Shown in pieces: positions 6,500-11,854 of a stretch of 11,854 nucleotides of DNA (the stretch's first letter is position 1; each line of letters opens with the position of its first letter). The stretch comes from Chloroflexota bacterium (GTDB lineage Bacteria; Chloroflexota; Dormibacteria; Aeolococcales; Aeolococcaceae). The DNA lies in the NCBI GenBank assembly GCA_028287605.1, contig JAQBPI010000041.1:1-11854 (forward strand). The letters are read 5' to 3'. The notes under the pieces were generated by a model, which was not told the DNA's origin, made no database searches, and was given only the letters and a program-made list of their open reading frames with translations. The position numbers were made by a program, and so were the translations under genes.

Positions 6500-7107
6500 C
6501 GGTGGCCGGCGGCGGCCCCGTAGGCGAGCGCCGCGGCGGCCGCGTAGAGGGCGGGCACCAGCGCCCCGTGCGAGATCACCCAGTCGGAGAGGCTGCGCAG
6601 CCCCACGCCGTCGCCGGTGCCGTCGACGTGGGCCCCCGCCCACCAGCGGCCCAGCAGCGCCGCGGCGACGCAGAGCGCGGCGGCGATCGCTCCGGCGGCG
6701 CGCGAGACACCGCCGAGGAGGAGGCGCACGCAGAACCCGACCACGGCGGCGCAGAGCACCGCGGCCAGGGCGGCGTCGACTCCGAGCCCGCGCTCCAGCT
6801 CGGCGCACACCGCGGCGGCGGCGAGGGCGGTGGCGGCGCCGCCGAGCACCGGCACCAGCAGGCGGAAGCGTCCCTTCCGGAGGATCACCGGGTCACCCCG
6901 CTCGGCGTGGAGGGCGATGCCGGCGCGGCGCAGCGCGATCCGGGAGCTGCGGCGGTCCCGGGCCATCACGGCCTCGTCCTCGACCCGCGGGGCGCAGAAG
7001 GGGCAGAGGCCGTCCTCCGTCCGGCAGCTCGCGCAGACCCCGCGCCCGCAGCCCGCGCAGCCGGTGACGGCCTCTCGATAGTGGAGCGTGCAGAGATCGG
7101 GACTCAC
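6490..7107 (-). CDS. B-box-type zinc-finger integral membrane protein
   Basis: GTG 7107 gives 205 aa. The N-terminus carries four metal-ligand pairs in B-box-like spacing: C6-x2-H9, C17-x2-C20, C25-x2-C28 and C35-x2-C38, enough for two zinc sites. A basic stretch (about 48-82) leads to a hydrophobic C-terminal half. This contains about four likely membrane helices (about 83-103, 110-133, 135-152 and 180-200) with a WWAG turn. Such N-terminal zinc fingers on small membrane proteins are common in Chloroflexota and Actinomycetota, but their role is not established; protein-protein contact is the usual suggestion. No Shine-Dalgarno is visible, and the start is preceded by two hairpins (7111-7156). 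It is divergent from glpX across 96 nt and heads the minus-strand gene run. The start is my choice, because further upstream the frame overlaps glpX. Confidence 0.7.
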   Translation of the reverse strand: MSPDLCTLHYREAVTGCAGCGRGVCASCRTEDGLCPFCAPRVEDEAVMARDRRSSRIALRRAGIALHAERGDPVILRKGRFRLLVPVLGGAATALAAAAVCAELERGLGVDAALAAVLCAAVVGFCVRLLLGGVSRAAGAIAAALCVAAALLGRWWAGAHVDGTGDGVGLRSLSDWVISHGALVPALYAAAAALAYGAAAGHRPV

Positions 7108-7110
7108 GAT

Positions 7111-7156
7111 GCAGAGGAGTCTGCGCCGCCCCCGCGGGGAGCGGAACGGGGGCGGC
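7111..7156. repeat. Two adjacent inverted repeats in the divergent intergenic region
   Basis: GCAGA-ggag-TCTGC (7111-7124) abuts a perfect 9-bp, all-GC dyad, GCCGCCCCC / GGGGGCGGC (7125-7133 and 7148-7156), with a 14-nt loop. In the minus-strand transcript they form tandem hairpins ending 3 nt before GTG 7107. On the plus side they lie upstream of the glpX -10. They could be an operator, an mRNA-stabilising or translation-blocking structure, or chance in GC-rich DNA. Confidence 0.4.
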
Positions 7157-7188
7157 CGACGTGTGACGGGGATGCCATCGATTCCGCG

Positions 7189-7194
7189 TATCAT
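7189..7194 (+). promoter_or_regulatory. -10 element TATCAT before the glpX-like gene
   Basis: TATCAT matches TATNAT and ends 9 nt before ATG 7204, so the transcript would be leaderless or nearly so. No Shine-Dalgarno is present. A GTGACG 20 nt upstream is too far for a standard -35 box. Confidence 0.45.
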
Positions 7195-7203
7195 CCCGCT
7201 GCC

Positions 7204-8232
7204 ATGCCGCCGAGAGCCCGCCAGCGCCGCGACATCGGCACCCCGATCGACCGCAACCTCGCGCTCGAGCTGGTCCGGGTCACCGAGGGCGCGGCCATCG
7301 CCGCCTCCCGATTCATGGGCCGCGACCTCCTCGACGAGGCGGAGCAGGCCGCCGTCGACGCGATGCGGCGGAGCCTCGGCTACGTCGACATGGACGGCGT
7401 GGTGGTGATCGGCGAGGGCGAGAAGGACGACAACCCGATGCTCTACATCGGGGAGAGCGTCGGCAACGGCAACCCGCCCGCGGTGGACGTCGCCGTCGAC
7501 CCCATCGACAGCGCACGGCTGGTGGCGGGAGGCCTTCCCGGCGCCGTCTCCACGGTGGCGCTGGCGGAGCGCGGCGCGCTCTTCCACACCCACTGCTACT
7601 ACATGGAGAAGCTGATCGTCGGTCCCCGCGCGCACCGGGTCATCGACATCACGGACACCGTGGCCAACAACCTGCGGCGCATCGCCCGCGCCGAGGGCCG
7701 TGACGTCGAGGACCTGACCGTGGTGGTGCTCAACCGCCCCCGCCACCAGCGCCTGCTGCGCGAGATCCGCGCCGTCGGGGCCCGGGTGAAGCTCATCCCC
7801 GACGGCGACATCGCCGCCGGGCTCTGGGCGGCGATGGAGCAGCGCACCGGCATCGACGTCCTCTGGGGCATCGGCGGCGCCCCCGAGGGGGTGCTCGCCG
7901 CCTGCGCCGTCAAGGCGGTGGGCGGGGGCATGCAGGGCCGGCTGGCGCCCCGCGACGAGGGCGAGCGCGCGGTGATGCGTGCCGAGGGCAAGGACACCAG
8001 CGTTCTGACTCTCGACGACCTGTGCGGAGGTGAGAACGTGTTCTTCGCGGCGACCGGGGTGACCGACGGCGAGCTCCTCCAGGGGGTGCGCTTCGCCGGT
8101 CGGGGCGTGGTCAGCACCCACAGCGTGGTGATGCGCTCCTACTCCGGCACGGTGCGCTACATCGAGGCGACCCACGACATCGCCCGCCTGCGGGCCCGCG
8201 CTCCCATCGCCCCCGCCGGGGCCGGCTTCTGA
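7204..8232 (+). CDS. glpX: Class II fructose-1,6-bisphosphatase (GlpX) homologue with altered active site
   Basis: This 342-aa protein is clearly GlpX along its length: LVRVTEGAAIAASRFMGR (23-40), GVVVIGEGEKDDNPMLYIGE (65-84), GIGGAPEGVLAA, ENVFFAATGVTDG and THSVVMRSYSGTVR. GlpX hydrolyses fructose-1,6-bisphosphate in gluconeogenesis using a metal. Conserved here are E71, D75, D99 and the PEG glutamate. Two canonical sites are changed. GRGDK, whose aspartate is D33 in E. coli, reads GRDLL (39-43). The DP[IL][DE]GT motif reads D99-P-I-D-S103-A104, so the catalytic threonine is alanine (codon GCA 7513-7515). The frame and codon use are intact, so it is not an obvious pseudogene. It may be inactive, act on another substrate or be regulatory. 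ATG 7204 follows a TATCAT box. The yvcK-like gene follows 2 nt after the stop, so the two form an operon linked to gluconeogenesis. Confidence 0.88.
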   Translation: MPPRARQRRDIGTPIDRNLALELVRVTEGAAIAASRFMGRDLLDEAEQAAVDAMRRSLGYVDMDGVVVIGEGEKDDNPMLYIGESVGNGNPPAVDVAVDPIDSARLVAGGLPGAVSTVALAERGALFHTHCYYMEKLIVGPRAHRVIDITDTVANNLRRIARAEGRDVEDLTVVVLNRPRHQRLLREIRAVGARVKLIPDGDIAAGLWAAMEQRTGIDVLWGIGGAPEGVLAACAVKAVGGGMQGRLAPRDEGERAVMRAEGKDTSVLTLDDLCGGENVFFAATGVTDGELLQGVRFAGRGVVSTHSVVMRSYSGTVRYIEATHDIARLRARAPIAPAGAGF

Positions 8233-8234
8233 GC

Positions 8235-9659
8235 ATGCGCGCGCATCTCTCGGTGCCGGCGCCGGAGCGTCCGGAGGAGCCGCCCGTCACCCCCGACGCC
8301 GCCGTGGCGCCCGCCCCGGCTGTCCCGGCGGAGCCCGAGGCGTCGTGGGACAATCGACCCCCGATGCCCGACACCCCTCCGCCCCGGCCCGAGGGGATGG
8401 TGCGGTGGTTCACCCCCGGGCTGAACGTCAAGCGCTGGCTGCTCCTGCTCTTCGCCGCCATCGTGCTGCTCAGCCTCGCCTTCGGCTACGCGCTCAAGGA
8501 CGCCTACACCACCTTCGCCTTCCCCCGCTTCGTGGGCCCGCTCACCCTGCAGTTCATGCCCCGCTGGGCGCGGGCCGTGCTCTTCCTGGGGCTCGGCGTC
8601 AGCGTGGCCGGGTTCGCCTTCTACCGGCTCGGCCGCTCGATCCTGGGCCCCTTCCTGCCGCTGGCGTCGTCGAGCGGCAGCGGGGTGGTCGAGCAGATCT
8701 ACACCCACCGCCTGCTCGCCAAGGGGCCGCGGCTGGTGGCCATCGGCGGCGGCACCGGGATGAGCTCGATGCTCCGCGGCATCAAGAAGTACACGGGGAA
8801 CATCTCCGCGATCGTCACCGTCGCCGACGACGGCGGCTCCAGCGGGCGGCTGCGGACCGAGTACCAGGTGCTGCCCCCCGGCGACTTCCGCCAGTGCCTC
8901 ACCGCCCTGGCGGAGACCGAGCCGCTGATGACCAGCCTCTTCTCCCACCGCTTCACCGGCGAGGGGTCGCTGAGCGGCCACTCCTTCGGCAACCTCTTCA
9001 TCATGGCCATGGCCGAGATCACCGGCGACTTCGAGCACGCGCTCCAGGCCTCGGGACGGGTTCTGCGCGTGCGTGGCCAGATCATGCCGAGCACCCTCCA
9101 GGACGTGGTCCTGTGCGCCAACGCGGGCGGCGAGATCCGCATCGGCGAGTCGCGGATCCCCCAGGGCGCAGGGCCGATCGACCGGGTCTTCCTCGACCCG
9201 CCCTCGCCGCAGATCAACCCCGAGGCCGAGCTCGCCATCCTCGACGCCGAGCTGATCGTGGTCGGCCCCGGCTCGCTCTACACCTCGATCCTCCCCAACC
9301 TGCTGGTCGACGGGCTGGTGGAGGCGCTGCGGGCGTCTCCGGCGGTCAAGGTGTACGTGTGCAACGTCGCCACCCAGCCGGGCGAGACCGCCGGCTTCAC
9401 CGTCAGCGAGCACCTCGACGCCATCGAGAAGCACGTCGGCGGGAATCTCTTCGACTACGTGATCTGCAACAGCAATCACGGCCTTCCCCTGCCCCCGTCG
9501 GCGGTCGAGGCGGGCATCACCAGGGTGACCTTCGACCGTGAGAGGGCCTCGCGGCGGCCGGTGCACTTCATCCTCGCCGACGTGGTCTCGCCGCGAATCT
9601 CCACGCACCACGACCCCGAGAAGCTGGCCCGGGTGATCATGAAGCGGGTGTGGCGCTAG
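8235..9659 (+). CDS. yvcK: YvcK/CofD-like gluconeogenesis factor with N-terminal membrane anchor
   Basis: The 474-aa protein has a Pro/Ala-rich N-terminus (1-55) and two membrane helices (about 68-87 and 114-133). A complete YvcK/CofD-like domain follows from about residue 165 to the end. Signatures are GGGTGMSSMLRGIKKY (171-186), VTVADDGGSSGRLR (194-207), LPPGDFRQCLTALAE (213-227), VGPGSLYTSILPNLLV and VCNVATQPGETAGFTV. YvcK (GlmR) proteins bind UDP-sugars such as UDP-GlcNAc and are needed for cell-wall precursor supply on gluconeogenic carbon; they are not F420 enzymes. Many are soluble, and here the hairpin anchor places the domain at the membrane. ATG 8235 lies 2 nt after the glpX stop. 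ATG 8364 (M44) follows an extended -10-like element and is a serious alternative giving 431 aa. The stop codon sits in a 9-bp hairpin. Confidence 0.9.
   Translation: MRAHLSVPAPERPEEPPVTPDAAVAPAPAVPAEPEASWDNRPPMPDTPPPRPEGMVRWFTPGLNVKRWLLLLFAAIVLLSLAFGYALKDAYTTFAFPRFVGPLTLQFMPRWARAVLFLGLGVSVAGFAFYRLGRSILGPFLPLASSSGSGVVEQIYTHRLLAKGPRLVAIGGGTGMSSMLRGIKKYTGNISAIVTVADDGGSSGRLRTEYQVLPPGDFRQCLTALAETEPLMTSLFSHRFTGEGSLSGHSFGNLFIMAMAEITGDFEHALQASGRVLRVRGQIMPSTLQDVVLCANAGGEIRIGESRIPQGAGPIDRVFLDPPSPQINPEAELAILDAELIVVGPGSLYTSILPNLLVDGLVEALRASPAVKVYVCNVATQPGETAGFTVSEHLDAIEKHVGGNLFDYVICNSNHGLPLPPSAVEAGITRVTFDRERASRRPVHFILADVVSPRISTHHDPEKLARVIMKRVWR
8346..8354 (+). promoter_or_regulatory. Possible internal promoter (TGG-GACAAT) for yvcK
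   Basis: TGGGACAAT resembles an extended -10 (TGn plus a five-of-six match to TACAAT) and ends 9 nt before in-frame ATG 8364. That is the geometry seen at glpX. It lies within the Pro/Ala-rich 5' part of the yvcK frame. The G at the first hexamer position weakens it. Confidence 0.3.
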
Positions 9660-9670
9660 CCAGCGCCACA
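9649..9670 (+). terminator. Perfect 9-bp hairpin over the yvcK stop codon
   Basis: TGTGGCGCT-agcc-AGCGCCACA is a perfect inverted repeat with a 4-nt loop that includes part of TAG 9657-9659. No T-run follows, so it is not a classical intrinsic terminator. It could protect the 3' end, or terminate without a U-tract as suggested for some GC-rich bacteria. Its right arm is also the start of the 85-nt direct repeat. Confidence 0.4.
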
Positions 9671-9873
9671 GGCGCCGACGACCTGGGCACGGAGCCGCGT
9701 CCTGCCTCAGCGGCAGCTCCGAACCCACGGTCCGTCTCCGGCGGCAACGCCGCCCCGGCGACGGACGAAGCGTGCTCAGCCGGTGGCTGCGCCACAGGCG
9801 CCGACGACCAGGGCACGGAGCCGCGTCCTGCCTCAGCGGCTGCTCCGAACCCACGGTCCGTCTCCGGCGGCAA
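9663..9873. repeat. Tandem intergenic repeat family A: two 85-nt units, 126-nt period, plus partial third
   Basis: Units 9663-9747 and 9789-9873 match at 83 of 85 positions; the differences are T9684/A9810 and A9715/T9841. The 41-nt spacer contains GTGCTCAGCCGGTGGCTGC, echoed at 9937-9955 as GTGCTCCGCCGGTGGCTGC. This gives a rearranged third partial unit that runs up to the HU promoter. Each unit holds an imperfect stem, GGAGCCGC with GCGG-(3-nt bulge)-CTCC. The period is a multiple of three, and the minus frame 9637-9978 stays open with a 42-residue peptide repeat, but it has no family resemblance. I treat the 9660-9970 stretch as non-coding. Confidence 0.75.
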
Positions 9874-9970
9874 AGGCATCTCAGACGATGGCGTGGCCGG
9901 TGTGGAGGAGGACCGCCCCGGGCGGCGGGCGACGCGTGCTCCGCCGGTGGCTGCGCCCGAGGCGGTACAG

Positions 9971-10000
9971 TTGTTCAAAATGCGTTGCGGTGCCTACAAT
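9971..10000 (+). promoter_or_regulatory. HU gene promoter: TTGTTC - 18 nt - TACAAT
   Basis: The -35 TTGTTC (9971-9976) and -10 TACAAT (9995-10000), separated by 18 nt, form the best sigma-70-type promoter in the window, in a locally AT-richer patch. Transcription would start near 10007, giving a leader of about 30 nt. That leader contains GGAG (10023-10026), 10 nt before ATG 10037. Confidence 0.65.
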
Positions 10001-10036
10001 TCGGGCCCGTCCACAAGCTATCGGAGACATCGGAAC

Positions 10037-10375
10037 ATGACTGTCATCACGCGCGACGTGCTCGCCGAGCGGCTGGCCGACTGGGTGCGCTCCAACGACG
10101 GTGAGATGTCGATGGTCGCGGCCCGGGACGAGGTCAAGTGGTTCTTCGACACCCTCGCCACCTCCCTGACGACCGGCGACGAGGTGCGCATCCACGGTTT
10201 CGGAACCTTCAAGACCGCGCAGCGCGCGGCTCGGGTGGGCCGCAACCCGCGCACCGGCGAGACCGTCCAGGTGGCGGCGCGCCGGGTGGCGCGGTTCACC
10301 CCCAGCACCACCCTGGCGGCGTCGCTGAAGGAGACCGGCAAGGCCCCCGCCAAGAAGCGCGCGAAGAAGAGCTAG
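10037..10375 (+). CDS. HU/IHF-family histone-like DNA-binding protein
   Basis: This 112-aa protein is a small basic dimeric nucleoid protein that bends DNA. The helical N-terminal half has a few extra residues (SNDGEMSMVAARDEVKWFFDTLATSLTTGDEVRIH, 19-53) relative to classical 90-aa HU. The family signature GFGTFKTAQRAARVGRNPRTGETVQVAARRVARFTPS (54-90) is clear. The beta-arm tip RNPRTGE carries the proline (P71) that intercalates into DNA. The C-terminal tail KAPAKKRAKKS is a short Lys/Ala extension, of the kind seen in longer form in actinobacterial HU. ATG 10037 has GGAG 10 nt upstream and a strong promoter. The longer open frame back to 9650 crosses the repeats and is not part of the protein. 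The gene is monocistronic and flanked on both sides by repeat families. Confidence 0.93.
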   Translation: MTVITRDVLAERLADWVRSNDGEMSMVAARDEVKWFFDTLATSLTTGDEVRIHGFGTFKTAQRAARVGRNPRTGETVQVAARRVARFTPSTTLAASLKETGKAPAKKRAKKS

Positions 10376-10393
10376 CCTGCCCCCCCGGCTGCC

Positions 10394-10620
10394 CGGCGCG
10401 TGAGCGCCGGAAGGCTGCCGGCGACGAGAGGACAGGGGGAAGGCTGTCAGCGACGAAGGAGTTGATGGCCTGGGGGGAGGCCCCTCACCATTCGGCGCGT
10501 GAGCGCCGAGAGGATAGCTGGAAGGCTGTCAGCGACGAAGGAGCTGATGAGCCTGGGGGAGGCCCCCTCACCCATTCGGCGCGTGAGCGCCGAGAGGACA
10601 GGGCGGAAGGCTGTCAGCGG
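10394..10620. repeat. Intergenic repeat family B: three hairpin-bearing units
   Basis: The palindrome CGGCGCGTGAGCGCCG (6-bp stem, GTGA tetraloop, 7 bp with flanking T-A in copies 2 and 3) occurs exactly at 10394-10409, 10493-10508 and 10577-10592. Each copy is followed by GGAAGGCTGTCAGCG (from 10438, 10520 and 10605). Copies 1 and 2 continue through GACGAAGGAG[TC]TGATG to a second hairpin, GGCCT-gggggg-AGGCC or GCCT-ggggg-AGGC, and GGCCCC[C]TCACC. Copy 1 has an extra GAAGGCTGCCGGCGACGA. Copy 3 is truncated at the CDF stop codon. The array fills the whole gap between convergent genes and could stop transcription from both sides. No gene is seen in it. Confidence 0.8.
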
Positions 10621-11748
10621 TCAGCGCCCCGACGACCCGGCCTCGTGGTGGCGCACCTCCTGGTGCGCCTCCGCGTCGCCGGCGGGGTCGAGGTGGACGA
10701 CCACCTCGGCGAGCCCGTCGATGCGGTGGAAGAGCTCGTGGCGCACCTGCTCGCCGAGGGCGTGCGCCCGTGACACCGTCTCGTCCGGGGACACGGCGAG
10801 CACCAGCTCCGCGCGCATGCGGCGGCCGGTCCAGCGGGCCCTGACCTCCGACACGGAGACCACCCCGGGGGCCTTCGCGGCCACCTCCTCGATGGTCGCG
10901 AGCAGCGAGGCGTCGGCCTCGTCGAGCAGCCGGGCGGTGACGTTCCGGGCGGTGTCGAGGGCCACCACGGCGATCACCGCGGTGAGCACCAGGCCGGCGA
11001 CCGGATCCAGCACCGGCATCCCTGCCCAGGCGCCGCCCACCCCCACCGCCGCCCCCAGCGACGCCAGCCCGTCGATTCGCGAGTGCTGGCCGTCGGCCAC
11101 CAGCGAGAGGCTGCGCAGCCGCCGGCCCATCACCGTCTTGTAGCGCGCCACCGCCTCGTTGCCGGCGAAGCCGACCAGCGCCGCGGCGAGGGCGATCCCC
11201 GGGTGGGTGAGCGGGGAGCGGTGGAGCAGGTGCTCGATCGAGGTGACGCCCGAGGCGATGGCGCTGCCCAGGATCAGGAGCAGCACCACCACCCCGGCGA
11301 GGTCCTCGCCACGGTGGTAGCCGTAGGGGAAGCGGCGGGTGGGCGCCCGGTTGCTCAGGATGAAGGCGCCGGCCAGGGCGACGGTGGTGAAGACGTCGCC
11401 GAGGTTGTGGAGGCCGTCGGCGAGCACCGCCGCGCTGCCCGAGAGCGCCGAGACCACCAGCTCGGCCGCGGACACCAGCGCCAGGCCCGCGGAGGCGACG
11501 CCCAGGGTGCGCAGCGCGCCCGGGGTGGTGGCCGCCGGCCGCCCGTGGACGTGGCCGTGGCCACCCTCGTCCCGCGGCGCGTCCTCGTGGGCGTGGTGGT
11601 CGTCGTGGCCGTGCTCGCCGTGACGATCGTGGCCGTGGCCGCTGTCCTCCACCGCGCCATCGTACTTTCCAGGCGCCGGCGCGCCCGGGGCCGGTGGCGG
11701 GGCCGCCGTGCTTGGCATGATGGCGGCCGTCCCGTGAGCCATCCCCAT
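10621..11748 (-). CDS. Cation diffusion facilitator, zinc-type (CzcD/ZitB-like), His-rich N-terminus
   Basis: This 375-aa inner-membrane metal/proton antiporter of the CDF family exports Zn2+ (possibly Co2+ or Cd2+). The long N-terminus has an Ala/Pro stretch and a His/Asp/Gly-rich region (37-69, HGHDRHGEHGHDDHH...HGHVHG) that would bind metal in the cytoplasm. About six membrane helices follow. The transport site is HxxxD in TM2 (LADGLHNLGD, H114 and D118) and HxxxD in TM5 (ADGQHSRIDG, H222 and D226), the 2-His/2-Asp set typical of zinc CDFs. LLDEADASL (274-282) and a C-terminal ferredoxin-like cytosolic domain (to about 355) complete the family. ATG 11748 is used, although ATG 11742 or ATG 11718 are possible and no Shine-Dalgarno decides. 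It is convergent with HU across the family B repeats. No metal-regulator gene is adjacent. Confidence 0.9.
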   Translation of the reverse strand: MGMAHGTAAIMPSTAAPPPAPGAPAPGKYDGAVEDSGHGHDRHGEHGHDDHHAHEDAPRDEGGHGHVHGRPAATTPGALRTLGVASAGLALVSAAELVVSALSGSAAVLADGLHNLGDVFTTVALAGAFILSNRAPTRRFPYGYHRGEDLAGVVVLLLILGSAIASGVTSIEHLLHRSPLTHPGIALAAALVGFAGNEAVARYKTVMGRRLRSLSLVADGQHSRIDGLASLGAAVGVGGAWAGMPVLDPVAGLVLTAVIAVVALDTARNVTARLLDEADASLLATIEEVAAKAPGVVSVSEVRARWTGRRMRAELVLAVSPDETVSRAHALGEQVRHELFHRIDGLAEVVVHLDPAGDAEAHQEVRHHEAGSSGR

Positions 11749-11765
11749 CCCCGCGCCGCGTCCGC

Positions 11766-11854
11766 GTGAGGTCCGCCCTCGCCGCCGTGCTCGGCGCCGC
11801 CGCCCTCACCGCCGCCGTCACCGCCGCGTCGTGGCGGCTGTCCCTGGCGGTGCC
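11766..11854 (+). CDS. Start of a secreted or membrane protein (3' truncated)
   Basis: GTG 11766 opens a plus-strand frame to the window edge: (M)RSALAAVLGAAALTAAVTAASWRLSLAV, 29 residues. A single Arg followed by an Ala/Leu/Val-rich stretch is typical of a signal peptide or first membrane helix. No Shine-Dalgarno is evident. It is divergent from the CDF gene, whose start is 17 nt away. High-GC DNA often gives alanine-rich open frames by chance, so this is tentative. Confidence 0.35.
   Translation, partial: MRSALAAVLGAAALTAAVTAASWRLSLAV

Noticed and set aside
4344..7067. Very long plus-strand open frame opposite the minus-strand genes
   Set aside because: It is antisense to four genes with recognisable domains. 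Its product is Arg/Gly/Ala-rich with no family signal, as expected for shadow frames in GC-rich DNA.
7204..8232. glpX as a pseudogene
   Set aside because: There is no frameshift or internal stop, length and codon bias are normal and most motifs are intact. Altered or regulatory function fits better than decay.
9663..9873. CRISPR array
   Set aside because: There are only two full units, the repeats are 85 nt (far too long), the spacer is partly repeated itself, and no cas genes are nearby.
9637..9978. Minus-strand 113-aa frame with a 42-residue peptide repeat across family A
   Set aside because: The peptide repeat follows from a 126-nt DNA period. The other strand is equally open, no ribosome binding site or known domain is seen, and it would run into the yvcK end. 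Kept only as a note in the repeat finding.
10138..10773. Frame running through family B with the repeated peptide SARERRE
   Set aside because: It starts inside HU in another frame and ends inside the CDF gene antisense. The peptide repeat is a by-product of the palindromic DNA repeat.

Overview
The window is very GC-rich, densely coded bacterial chromosome. It uses GTG and TTG starts freely and has no phage, IS, tRNA, rRNA or CRISPR signature. The gene set includes a GlpX-type phosphatase followed by a membrane-anchored YvcK, a B-box zinc-finger membrane protein, a PRC-barrel/MgtE_N/CBS protein beside a divergent NRAMP, and PATAN-like and NTF2-like small proteins. With the high GC and leaderless-looking promoters, this suggests the Chloroflexota/Dormibacterota (AD3) neighbourhood or a deep actinobacterial relative. 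That placement is inference from gene style, not from a marker gene.

Layout. (1) 1-2276, plus strand: the tail of an unknown gene, a 206-aa NTF2-like protein preceded by a possible 8-codon poly-proline leader, a 141-aa protein of unknown function with a leaderless-looking promoter, and a PfkB sugar/nucleoside kinase. (2) 2263-7107, minus strand, in transcription order: a B-box membrane protein, a double PATAN/DUF4388-like protein, a lipoprotein, a PRC/MgtE_N/CBS regulatory protein without a membrane channel, and an NRAMP-family transporter. The transporter's tail overlaps the pfkB tail by 14 nt. (3) 7204-9659, plus strand: a GlpX-like protein and a YvcK/CofD-like gluconeogenesis factor, 2 nt apart. 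(4) 9660-10620: a small HU-type DNA-binding gene with a good promoter, lying between two unrelated repeat families. (5) 10621-11748, minus strand: a His-rich CDF zinc-type exporter. A secreted-looking gene starts at the right edge.

Three points stand out. The MgtE-like regulatory module lacks its own pore and sits directly upstream of an NRAMP whose ion-site residues are non-canonical (DAGG for DPGN, TITP for TVMP). This looks like a split magnesium or manganese uptake system with separate sensor and pore. The GlpX homologue has lost residues normally needed for catalysis (GRGDK to GRDLL, DPI[DE]GT to DPIDSA) yet keeps the fold and stands beside yvcK, so it may have a regulatory or altered role in gluconeogenesis. 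Finally, two different intergenic repeat families flank the HU gene, one of them built on a CGGCGC-GTGA-GCGCCG hairpin.

Several genes (944, 7204, possibly 253 and 8364) have a TANNNT-like -10 element ending only 6-9 nt before the start codon, which fits leaderless transcription being common in this organism.
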